64,000 nt of DNA from Lutibaculum sp963816555 (lineage in GTDB: Bacteria; Pseudomonadota; Alphaproteobacteria; Rhizobiales; Tepidamorphaceae). The notes under the pieces were generated by a model. That model was given only the letters and a program-made list of their open reading frames with translations. It ran no database searches and was not told the DNA's origin. Where the stretch lies: positions 124,001-188,000 of the forward strand of contig CAWFLD010000006.1 in NCBI GenBank assembly GCA_963816555.1, read 5' to 3'. Shown here in pieces: positions 57,322-64,000 of the stretch. Position numbers and translations under genes: made by a program. Each line of letters starts with the position of its first letter. Position 1 is the stretch's first letter.

Positions 57322-57340
57322 CAATAGCAGCACGCTATTG
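57322..57340. promoter_or_regulatory. Inverted repeat upstream of resolvase gene
   Basis: CAATAGC (57322-57328) and GCTATTG (57334-57340) form a perfect 7-bp inverted repeat with a 5-nt spacer, 68 bp upstream of the resolvase start. It may be an operator or a half of a recombination site. Confidence 0.45.
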
Positions 57341-57475
57341 AGTGCTCATTTTTGAGCTATACCCAATTCAGCACACGGGCATCGGGGCAGCCGAGAGAGA
57401 TTTGGGCTTGGGTCGCTGGGTCAACGGCCCCTGCGAGCTGACGGCGAACGACCCCGCAGCCGCGTCCATGATCGG

Positions 57476-57554
57476 TGTATATACACCAAGTATTTTCCTG
57501 TATATACACTTGGCATGGCGACTGTATATACAATCTCCGCGCGATGTATATACA
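57476..57554. repeat. Four copies of the palindrome TGTATATACA
   Basis: Perfect copies at 57476-57485, 57499-57508, 57523-57532 and 57545-57554, spaced 22-24 bp (two helical turns). The last ends 27 bp before the ATG of the RHH-type gene. The arrangement is that of operator arrays of RHH repressors; iterons of an origin are the alternative. Confidence 0.85.
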
Positions 57555-57581
57555 GACTTCTTGCTGTATTATTGCTCGCCT

Positions 57582-58031
57582 ATGAGCACGAGCAACCGAC
57601 GATCAAGACTTACCCCAATTCGTGTGCCGCACCAGCTTCGCCAGAGGATCGACGAGGTGAGAGGCGACACGGCTTTCGCTGCATGGGTCATCGAGGCCGC
57701 TGAGCAGCGTCTGGGCCGCCTGGGGCTTCGGTACCGGGAAGGCAGCAGCCCGCCGCCCAGCGAAGTCGGCCAAGCGGCTCCCAACGACCGTTACTCGCAC
57801 ATGTGGAAAACCGGCTGCACCAAAAAGAAGCGGGCGGACAACATCGCGCTCGCCGAGCACTACGGCGCTTCAATGCTCGCCGAGCTGGACCGGGGGGAGC
57901 GCCAGCGGGAGACGGCGCAGAAATACGCCGACATGGCCAACGCTGCCGGCCTTCAGAACGAAGGGAAGGATTGGACGATGGCGGCCGTACGGAAGTTGAT
58001 GCAGCGCATCAGAGCGGAGGTGCCCGACTAA
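57582..58031 (+). CDS. RHH-type DNA-binding protein, putative autorepressor
   Basis: Protein of 149 residues from ATG 57582. The N-terminus TPIRVPHQLRQRIDEVRGDTAFAAWVIEAAEQRLGRLG fits a ribbon-helix-helix fold: strand TPIRVP, then two helices. The C-terminus (DNIALAEHYGASMLAELDRGERQRETAQKYADMAN ... WTMAAVRKLMQRIRAE) is a helical domain with a possible second HTH. It lies just after the TGTATATACA array. The end overlaps the convergent gene by 4 nt. Confidence 0.65.
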   Translation: MSTSNRRSRLTPIRVPHQLRQRIDEVRGDTAFAAWVIEAAEQRLGRLGLRYREGSSPPPSEVGQAAPNDRYSHMWKTGCTKKKRADNIALAEHYGASMLAELDRGERQRETAQKYADMANAAGLQNEGKDWTMAAVRKLMQRIRAEVPD

Positions 58032-58666
58032 CTGCCGCCTCGATCCTCCAGCGGCCAAATTCGAACCGGGGGCATGATCATCGGAAAGAAGTAGACGCGG
58101 TCGAAGGGGTCGCTTCCCTCTTCCTGCAATCTCTCTTGGGCGTACTTCAGGATATCGCCCGGCCGAGGCCGCCCATTCTCACTGACAGGGTACATCTCCG
58201 GCAGCGGCTCGACGCAATAGACCAGTAGCCAGAATTCCCCGTGCGCGGGGCGCGAGTAGTGCTTCTTGAGCTTCTTTTGGATCACGTCCCAAATTGCGGA
58301 GCGAGCCTTCACCAGATCGACGCCCCAAGGCTCGTTGGGTGCCCGCATGAATACGAACGGGTTCCTGCCCCGATTGTACTCTTCCTGTGACAGGCGCCTG
58401 GCGAATTGATGGATAGAAACTTCGGTGCATTGAACGGTGGCGTGCCTGTTCCCGCTCGAAGTTACGATTGCGGCGTCGTGGTCGTTCTCGTCGAGGCCTT
58501 CCACCGCATAGCCCTCCGGGAGCCCGGAAAGCCTTCTCGTGAAGCGCTCAACGACGCTTACCTCTTGCTCATCCTTGTTGGCCGGCAGGATATCGAACTT
58601 CGGATAGACGCCGCCCTCCTTTGGAAAGACGAACACGCCGAATCGCCTGGTAGGTTTCTTTGGCAT
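58028..58666 (-). CDS. Hypothetical protein, phage-like region
   Basis: Protein of 212 residues, soluble, without cysteine clusters. Features are FGVFVFPKEGGVYPKF at the start, AHGEFWLLVYCVEPLPEMY in the middle and DRVYFFPMIMPPVRIWPLEDRGG at the end. The strand-rich pattern is that of nuclease-like accessory proteins but no catalytic motif can be assigned. Convergent with the RHH gene. Confidence 0.6.
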   Translation of the reverse strand: MPKKPTRRFGVFVFPKEGGVYPKFDILPANKDEQEVSVVERFTRRLSGLPEGYAVEGLDENDHDAAIVTSSGNRHATVQCTEVSIHQFARRLSQEEYNRGRNPFVFMRAPNEPWGVDLVKARSAIWDVIQKKLKKHYSRPAHGEFWLLVYCVEPLPEMYPVSENGRPRPGDILKYAQERLQEEGSDPFDRVYFFPMIMPPVRIWPLEDRGGS

Positions 58667-58800
58667 GCGATTTCCACCGCCGCTGGTGCCGCCGCAATCG
58701 AGGGAGGGCGGTCAAACCCAAGTTGAACAGTTGCGGGGGAACCGGCGGGCGCCGGCCATTGATGTTGCGGGGTTTTTGGCGCTGAGCGTGGGTCTTCGGC

Positions 58801-60620
58801 GAATTCCTAGTGCCACGTTAGGTCAGCGTCCTTGGCTTTTCTGCTCGTGATTCGCTGTGCATCATGCTGTCTCTCCCATGGGAGAGGGGCATGTACTTTC
58901 GGCTGAAGAAGTCCGGACCGCGGAGCTATCTGCAGATCGTCGAGAGCCGCTGGGAGGGCGGCCGGCCGCGGCAGTACGTCATCGCGACGATCGGCCGGGC
59001 CGACGAACTCGCCAGGAAGGGGGCGCTGGCCTCGCTCCTGGCGTCGGGTGCCCGCTTCTGCGACCAGGTCATGCTCCTTTCGGCACTGGAGGATCCCGAG
59101 GCGGGGCCGAAGCTTCAGGCGAAGCGGATCGGTGCGCCACTGGCCTTCGGCCGGCTCTGGGAGGAGACTGGCTGCCGTGCGGTGCTCGAGACGCTGCTGG
59201 AGAGTCGGAAGTTCGAGTTCCCGGTCGAGCGGGCGGTGTTCACCGCCGTGCTTCACCGCATCATGACCTCCGGCTCCGACAGGGCGTGCGAGAGCTGGAT
59301 GGCCGACTACGACATCCCCTGCACGGACGGGCTGTCGCTGCACCACCTCTACCGCGCCATGGCCTGGCTCGGCGAGGAGCTGCCGGAGGCTGGCCAGCAG
59401 CATGCGACGCCCTTTGCGCCGCGCACGGTGAAGGACGAGGTCGAGGAGGCGCTGTTTGAGCGCCGCAAGAACCTCTTCACCGACCTCAGCGTCGTGTTCA
59501 TGGACACGACCTCGCTGTCCTTCGAAGGCGCCGGCGGCGCGACGCTCGGCGCCCGCGGCCATTCCAAGGACCACCGGCCCGACCTCAACCAGATGATCGT
59601 CGGCGTCGTCATCGACGGCGAGGGCCGGCCGGTGTGCTCGGAGATGTGGCCCGGCAACACTGCCGACGTCAGCGTCCTCGTGCCCGTCATCGACCGGCTG
59701 CGTCACCGCTTCGGCATCGGCCGGGTCTGCGTCGTCGCCGACCGCGGCATGATCTCGTCTGCCACGATCGCCGCGCTCGAGGAGCGCGGGCTCGAATACG
59801 TCCTCGGCGTGCGCGAGAGGACGGACGTTCTGGTGCGCCGGGTGGTGCTCGAGGACGAGGCGCCGTTCACGCCGCTGCTGATCGAGCGTGTCGCCGGCGA
59901 GACGCAGCTCTTCGTGAAGGAGGTCGTCGTCGAGGGCCGCCGCTACATCGTCGCCCGCAACGAGGCCGAGGCCGAGAAGGACAGGGCCGACCGTGCCGCC
60001 ATCGTCGAGGCGCTCGACCGCCAGCTGAAGAAGGGCGACAAGGCGCTCGTCGGCAACTCCGCCTACCGCCGCTACCTGCGCACCACGGCCCCGGACGCCT
60101 TCGAGATCGACGCCGGCAAGATCGCCGACGAGGCCCGCTACGACGGCATCTTCGTGCTGCGCACCAATGCCCGGATCACGCCGCTCCAGGCGGTCCTGCG
60201 CTACCGCGACCTTCTCCAGGTGGAGGAGCTCTTCCGCACGGCCAAGGCGCTGATGCGGACGCGGCCGATCTATCACTCCTCGGACGCGGCGATCCGCGGC
60301 CACGTCTTCTGCTCCTTCCTGGCCCTCGTCCTGCGCAAGGAGCTGCAGCGCCGCTGCGCGGCGGCCGGCATCAAGCCGGAATGGACCCAGCTCCTGCGGG
60401 ATCTCGATCGCCTGCAGAGCGCCACCGTCGACCACGGCAGCAAGACCTGGGCGATCCGCACCGAAGCGAACGGCGAGGCATCCTCCGTCCTGAAGGCGCT
60501 CAGGATTGCCCTGCCGCCCCGTGCCCAGGCGCTGGGGCCGCCAAGACCACCTGCTCCCGAGCCTGTCCAACCAAAACGCCGGGGACGGCCCCGGCATAGT
60601 GCCACGCGCGCCTGAATTTC
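58801..60620 (+). mobile_element. IS1634-family (IS4-like) insertion, ends not resolved
   Basis: An insertion with a single transposase gene. TAGTGCCACG occurs in direct orientation at 58808-58817 and 60597-60606, the second inside the 3' end of the transposase gene. I could not find convincing terminal inverted repeats or a duplication, so the limits are approximate. Confidence 0.6.
58891..60615 (+). CDS. IS1634-family transposase
   Basis: DDE transposase of 574 residues, intact. Regions in order: YFRLKKSGPRSYLQIVESRW start, catalytic Asp in VVFMDTTSLSFEG, HSKDHRPDLNQMIVGVVID, second Asp in CVVADRGMISS, and the C-terminal YRDLLQVEELFRTAKALMRTRPIYH with the Glu. ATG 58891 is chosen because GGAGAGG lies 3-10 nt upstream. 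No frameshift, unlike the other IS genes here. Confidence 0.93.
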   Translation: MYFRLKKSGPRSYLQIVESRWEGGRPRQYVIATIGRADELARKGALASLLASGARFCDQVMLLSALEDPEAGPKLQAKRIGAPLAFGRLWEETGCRAVLETLLESRKFEFPVERAVFTAVLHRIMTSGSDRACESWMADYDIPCTDGLSLHHLYRAMAWLGEELPEAGQQHATPFAPRTVKDEVEEALFERRKNLFTDLSVVFMDTTSLSFEGAGGATLGARGHSKDHRPDLNQMIVGVVIDGEGRPVCSEMWPGNTADVSVLVPVIDRLRHRFGIGRVCVVADRGMISSATIAALEERGLEYVLGVRERTDVLVRRVVLEDEAPFTPLLIERVAGETQLFVKEVVVEGRRYIVARNEAEAEKDRADRAAIVEALDRQLKKGDKALVGNSAYRRYLRTTAPDAFEIDAGKIADEARYDGIFVLRTNARITPLQAVLRYRDLLQVEELFRTAKALMRTRPIYHSSDAAIRGHVFCSFLALVLRKELQRRCAAAGIKPEWTQLLRDLDRLQSATVDHGSKTWAIRTEANGEASSVLKALRIALPPRAQALGPPRPPAPEPVQPKRRGRPRHSATRA

Positions 60621-60691
60621 CTGAATTGCCGCGCGATATCAATCACTTCGTCAAAAGCGGTGTTCAAGATGGGTCAAAGGTCACCTCGCCG

Positions 60692-61075
60692 TCAGAAGGT
60701 CGTGCAATTCACCTGATTTCCGACAGCTCTGCAGGATGTGGTGGTGGGTGCGCGGAACTGAGGACCACGGAACGGGAAATCGGGCATCCGGCCATCGGAC
60801 GGCCCGCACTGGTAGGTCATGTAGTACCAAGTCACCGGCCCAGGCATGATGTCGGCGACAAGGCCGCCAGCCTTACTGTAGCTGTCCACCACTTGGTATG
60901 GCCCCGAGCAGGTGGAAGCGGCAGTCTGCAAGCATCCGCTTGGTGATCCGCTGCACTTGGCGGTGTTTACCTTCTGCCCCGACGGACCTGCAACAGTTGA
61001 TTGCGACGGCTGCACACACGAAGCCAGCATGAAAGCTGCGACGCTCACAAGAGCAGCCGAAACTGCTTTCCCCAT
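60692..61075 (-). CDS. Small lipoprotein, phage-like region
   Basis: Protein of 127 residues with a lipoprotein signal: VSVAAFMLASC, lipid-modified Cys near residue 20. The mature part has six more cysteines and a region VTWYYMTYQCG. GGAGGGGG precedes the ATG. It may be a prophage-borne surface protein. No family recognised. Confidence 0.68.
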   Translation of the reverse strand: MGKAVSAALVSVAAFMLASCVQPSQSTVAGPSGQKVNTAKCSGSPSGCLQTAASTCSGPYQVVDSYSKAGGLVADIMPGPVTWYYMTYQCGPSDGRMPDFPFRGPQFRAPTTTSCRAVGNQVNCTTF

Positions 61076-61106
61076 ATCCCCCTCCCCGATTCGAGGGAGG
61101 CATCAT

Positions 61107-61379
61107 CTAATCTCGGCCGGAGGCCGTCAATTCAGCGCGCCATCGGTCCGTAGCGGCCTGACAATTCAACCAGAAGGCACTCGTGTTCCCGAACGCCTCG
61201 GCCAGCTTATCCGCCAGCTCCTCAGTGACCCGCTGGTCGCCAGAGATAAGATCATCCACCACCGTCTCGGCTACGCACATGCGATCTGCCAGCTCAGCTC
61301 TGCTCATCCGCATCGGCCGCAGGAACTCCATGGTCAGCATTTCGCCGACACTGGTCGGCGGTCTTGTCCGGGTATCCAT
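61107..61379 (-). CDS. higA: HigA-family antitoxin-like HTH protein without visible HigB
   Basis: Protein of 90 residues: VGEMLTMEFLRPMRMSRAELADRMCVAETVVDDLISGDQRVTEELADKLAEAFGNTSAFWLNCQ is the HigA/VapI-type HTH with the W-L-N end. A HigB toxin gene would be expected directly upstream on the same strand, but the 554 bp there hold only repeats and AT-rich sequence. Confidence 0.85.
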   Translation of the reverse strand: MDTRTRPPTSVGEMLTMEFLRPMRMSRAELADRMCVAETVVDDLISGDQRVTEELADKLAEAFGNTSAFWLNCQAATDRWRAELTASGRD

Positions 61380-61484
61380 CCCTCATCTGCCTCGCGCGCG
61401 CGTTTTTTGACAGATTAGCGTTTGCGGTCGCCTCTATGGCCGCCATTCACACACAGAGGATCAAAATCCACACTTTTCGTTTTT

Positions 61485-61870
61485 GGTGGACCTTTGGTGG
61501 ACCTTCTACACAAGGTCCACCACGCCGAAATTTCTTTGTATTCAATTATTTATATCAAATCTTGGTGGACCTGGTGGACCTTGCTTAAAAATCTATAGAG
61601 GGGGTAAAAAATACACCCCATATCTATTCCTTCTCTTTTTCTTACCCCTCTACTAGGGAATAGGTCCACCTAGGTCCACCATGTCGCTACAGCCCTAGTG
61701 CCACGGGCGTTTCAGCGTGGTGGACCTTCGAAACAAGGTCCACCATAGGTCCACCATAGGTCCACCAAGTCGGAAGGCCCTCGGTAACGAACGCCGAAAA
61801 GGTCCACCAACGTCCACCATTGGACGTCCACCAAGGTCCACCATCACAGTGAGGTCCACCAAGGTCCACC
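61485..61870. repeat. 17 copies of an 8-bp (G/C)GTCCACC repeat around an AT-rich core, candidate replication origin
   Basis: GGTCCACC, or its complement GGTGGACC, occurs at 61485, 61496, 61514, 61564, 61573, 61663, 61673, 61719, 61737, 61748, 61759, 61801, 61835, 61853 and 61863, with CGTCCACC at 61811 and 61825. Copies are on both strands. The gaps at 61522-61563 and 61581-61662 are AT-rich (ATTTATATCAAAT; AAAAATCTATAG). The block fills the gap between higA and the zinc-finger and primase-helicase genes. It fits an iteron origin bound by the nearby replication protein. Confidence 0.75.
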
Positions 61871-61932
61871 GCCTCGCCTGCGCAGACACAAAAAACCCGG
61901 CACGTGGCCGGGCAGATGGATCGGAGAGTGCG

Positions 61933-62220
61933 TTAGAAAATATCGCCTTCTGGTGGCGCTCTCTCGGGCCGGAAGGCCGGCTTGGAGCCGTCATCGGTGA
62001 GCTCAGCTTCTACGATGCTGAGGCAAGATCCGCGGACCTTCATATCCGACCTTCCTGTGTCGGCGAACTGCGAACCACAACCGTCGCAGCAGCCGATGCC
62101 GGTGCTGAAATTCCACAGACCATCCCCACCACAGAACGGGCAAGTGAGCCGACCATACTTGCGCGTGCTCTGAGTGAGCACCAGGACGTACCTCGCGTGC
62201 AGCTCCTTCAAAGGATACAT
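61933..62220 (-). CDS. Zinc-ribbon-like protein, hypothetical
   Basis: Protein of 95 residues with CPFCGGDGLW and CCDGCGSQF, two CxxC pairs typical of a zinc ribbon as in phage primases and transcription factors. AAGGAG precedes ATG 62220. It lies 36 nt downstream of the primase-helicase gene on the same strand, so a replication role is plausible but unproven. Confidence 0.65.
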   Translation of the reverse strand: MYPLKELHARYVLVLTQSTRKYGRLTCPFCGGDGLWNFSTGIGCCDGCGSQFADTGRSDMKVRGSCLSIVEAELTDDGSKPAFRPERAPPEGDIF

Positions 62221-62256
62221 GGCAGTCTCCTTGGGCGCCTGCGCGCCCGGCGGATG

Positions 62257-64000
62257 TTAGTAGGAATAGCCGGAGCCGGTGAGTTTCTCGGGGACCTTGT
62301 ACTCCGACCGGCCACTCCGCATGCGCGAGGGCACGTCGAGGCGCTTCAGGACGTTCCCGGCCAGTGTCGCCTGTGACCGCGTGGGACGATCGAACCCGAT
62401 CTCGGTCAGCACCTTCGTCGCGGTGGTCCACCGCTGCACCGGCGCATTGAAGTCGTAGGACGCCATGATCAGTTCCTCGATCGGATCGACCTGGCGGAAC
62501 CGTTCATTTCCAGTATCAAGGTGCGCCTTCTCAACTGGCTTCAGGTGCCATTGCTCACCTGCGGCGTAGAGCGCTAGCGCCTCTGCCCACACCTGCTGCA
62601 CGTCAATGTCGTGCTCGTGGTCCAGATCCTCTACCTCCACGACCCAAAAGCGACCGTTGCCGGTATCATCGCGGAGGAATTTGTCGCCATTGACGCTGGC
62701 GCAGAACACTGTGCGACGCGGGTACTTGGTGTCCAGGCGATCAAATGGGCGTCGCAGCGTGTCTTCTCGCTTGGTGATAAAGGCCTTTAGCGCGGCGATA
62801 TCGCGCTTGAGGGTGCTATCGAGCTCTCCCAGCTCAACAAGCCAATGAGACACGCACCGCATCACGGAATCCTTGTTGGTCGGGTCCAGAGACTCGCCAT
62901 CGAGGAAGACTTTCATGTGCGGAGGGGCCAGGCGCCGGAACCAGCTCGTTTTCCCTAGATCCTGGGCACCCTGAAGGGTCAGCACGCCCTTCGACCAGAA
63001 GCCGGTTCGCCAGTTAGGGTCCTCACCCTCGGGGACTATTTCCTCATAAGCAACTGCGGCGACTGCCGAAATAAGCCACCGCCGCAGAAGAACGGTTCGG
63101 AAAAATTCGTGATCCTTGCACTTCACGGTGTCGGCGAGAGCGTCGATCCGACTTATCCCGTCCCAAGGCTTGGACGTGATCCACTCCAGCACGGGATTGA
63201 AGGTGTTCACGTCGGCGATAACCTTTACATGCTCCGCGATATTGCTCCGCGATAGACCGCAGCGCAGTGCGATGTCGCCCAGCTTGGTCAGCTTGACGTT
63301 TTGGGCGTTCTCGATTGTCCCGTAGTGCCCAGGGATTTCGATCTCGACATCCTTTGAGACCGCGTTGTACCGAGCGGAAATGCCGCTGTGCTCCATGAGC
63401 GCCGCGAGGTTGCGGGCGGTGTTCAGCGGTTTGAGCTTCTTATTCAGGTCGGGAAAGTCGTGGTCCTGCAGCAGGGTGACCCGCGCCATTTCTGGCAGAT
63501 CGATCAGCTCCCGCTCATCACCAGAAACATCGGCGGAATCCTCTTTGGGCATGTACTTCGCACGGAAGTCGGCCATGCCCATCGATGCGGCCTTCGTGTG
63601 CTCCAGAAGATCGAAGCCGGCGGGGAGGTCGTCCGCCAGATCCCAACCGTCCGCCACATCCTCCGGCGGCATAATGAACTTCAGAGACTCGACTTCACTC
63701 TCGATCTGGCTGGCGATCTCCAGCATGCAGGCGATGCCGGGCTGCTCAAGGAAGGGCATAGGCTGTCCAGCGTGCGCATGCCCCTCGGGATAGTCCTTCT
63801 GATCAGCATCTGGCCAAAGACCGACTCTCCGGCCGCGCAGAGCCGACCAGTCCGTCAACTTTACGGCCTTGCCGCCGCCAGGCCAGGAGATGACCACGAG
63901 CTTATCCCGCGGCACCCCTGCCTTCTCGTAGCGGACCTGAGCCGCATCAGCCGCCTTTTCACCTTCGGCGATGACGACCTGCGCGTGCGGATGGCTTGCC
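62257..64000 (-). CDS. VapE-family TOPRIM primase-helicase, 5' end beyond window
   Basis: The frame is open to the right edge, giving at least 580 residues. Near the edge a TOPRIM-like motif is seen: VVIAEGEKAADAA followed about 40 residues later by GLWPDADQKDY. The C-terminal half is a virulence-associated E (VapE) helicase: WDGISRIDALADT, Walker A-like LQGAQDLGKTSWFRRL, Walker B-like region HWLVELGELDS and the sensor FCASVNGDKFLRDDTGNGRFWVVEV. Such proteins replicate phages and phage satellites. The GGTCCACC repeat block 390-770 bp downstream is the likely origin. Confidence 0.88.
   Translation of the reverse strand, partial: ASHPHAQVVIAEGEKAADAAQVRYEKAGVPRDKLVVISWPGGGKAVKLTDWSALRGRRVGLWPDADQKDYPEGHAHAGQPMPFLEQPGIACMLEIASQIESEVESLKFIMPPEDVADGWDLADDLPAGFDLLEHTKAASMGMADFRAKYMPKEDSADVSGDERELIDLPEMARVTLLQDHDFPDLNKKLKPLNTARNLAALMEHSGISARYNAVSKDVEIEIPGHYGTIENAQNVKLTKLGDIALRCGLSRSNIAEHVKVIADVNTFNPVLEWITSKPWDGISRIDALADTVKCKDHEFFRTVLLRRWLISAVAAVAYEEIVPEGEDPNWRTGFWSKGVLTLQGAQDLGKTSWFRRLAPPHMKVFLDGESLDPTNKDSVMRCVSHWLVELGELDSTLKRDIAALKAFITKREDTLRRPFDRLDTKYPRRTVFCASVNGDKFLRDDTGNGRFWVVEVEDLDHEHDIDVQQVWAEALALYAAGEQWHLKPVEKAHLDTGNERFRQVDPIEELIMASYDFNAPVQRWTTATKVLTEIGFDRPTRSQATLAGNVLKRLDVPSRMRSGRSEYKVPEKLTGSGYSY

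Noticed and set aside
57476..57554. Possible CRISPR or satellite array
   Set aside because: Units are 10-bp palindromes in helical phase before a regulator gene, which is an operator layout.
58808..60606. TAGTGCCACG direct repeats as the target duplication of the IS1634-family element
   Set aside because: The second copy lies inside the transposase 3' end, before its stop codon, so it cannot be a flanking duplication.
60873..61106. Minus-strand frame overlapping the lipoprotein gene
   Set aside because: The overlapping frame 60692-61075 has a lipobox and a good ribosome site; this one has neither.
61485..61870. Possible CRISPR array
   Set aside because: The repeat unit is only 8 bp, copies are on both strands, spacing is irregular and no cas gene is near.
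61687..61994. Minus-strand frames with repeated WWT / GGP segments
   Set aside because: The amino acid repeats simply come from GGTCCACC copies in different frames; no ribosome site, and their spacing follows the DNA repeat rather than a protein.

Overview
The window is a high-GC (about 70% by eye) chromosome segment of an alphaproteobacterium, most likely of the order Hyphomicrobiales (Rhizobiales). Pointers are a malonate-utilisation operon in the rhizobial matPQMAB order, an MntR/MntH pair, pseudoazurin behind an FNR/NnrR-type box, an alphaproteobacterial initiator tRNA and IS66/IS256 elements of rhizobial type. I do not name a genus.

Positions 1-33200 are ordinary core and accessory chromosome: a P-type cation ATPase (cut by the left edge), a MarR-EmrA-EmrB efflux operon, a chromate transporter, a membrane cytochrome c, cytochrome b561, a TetR-AcrA-RND efflux operon, the malonate operon (TRAP transporter DctPQM, malonyl-CoA decarboxylase, malonyl-CoA synthetase), an ALDH7-type dehydrogenase, MntH/MntR, release factor 3, pseudoazurin, an isoprenylcysteine methyltransferase-like protein, a serine hydrolase, initiator tRNA-Met and a CHAD protein. 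Three of these genes (RND permease, malonyl-CoA decarboxylase, an alpha/beta hydrolase) are each broken by one extra base in otherwise well-conserved frames, which looks more like assembly error than decay.

Positions 33200-42400 are an insertion pile-up next to a tRNA-Arg(CCG) gene. A truncated IS256 copy sits between remnants of a nuclease-like gene and an HNH nuclease gene. A GIY-YIG/T5orf172-type gene was then hit by an IS66 element (perfect 8-bp target duplication), and that IS66 was itself hit by a second IS256-family element. Three degenerate copies of a 77-bp block holding the 3' half of a tRNA-Arg follow, flanking a small DUF2182/DUF1326 island, and the intact tRNA-Arg is at 42301.

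Positions 42400-64000 are a defective prophage or phage-satellite-like element of lower GC. It carries a tail tape-measure gene (split by an IS3 element), two small tail ORFs in the chaperone position, a small gene split by a second IS66 (perfect 8-bp target duplication), a coiled-coil protein, a serine resolvase, several regulators, a lone HigA-type antitoxin and a VapE-type TOPRIM primase-helicase (cut by the right edge). Beside the primase-helicase lie 17 copies of an 8-bp GGTCCACC-type repeat around an AT-rich core, a strong candidate replication origin. Four copies of the palindrome TGTATATACA precede a small regulator gene. In the middle, two paralogous small HTH genes point away from each other, one followed by a PD-(D/E)XK/DUF3883-type nuclease and the other by a HEPN protein with an Rx4H motif. 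This divergent two-effector locus is the best candidate for an undescribed defence-like system here.
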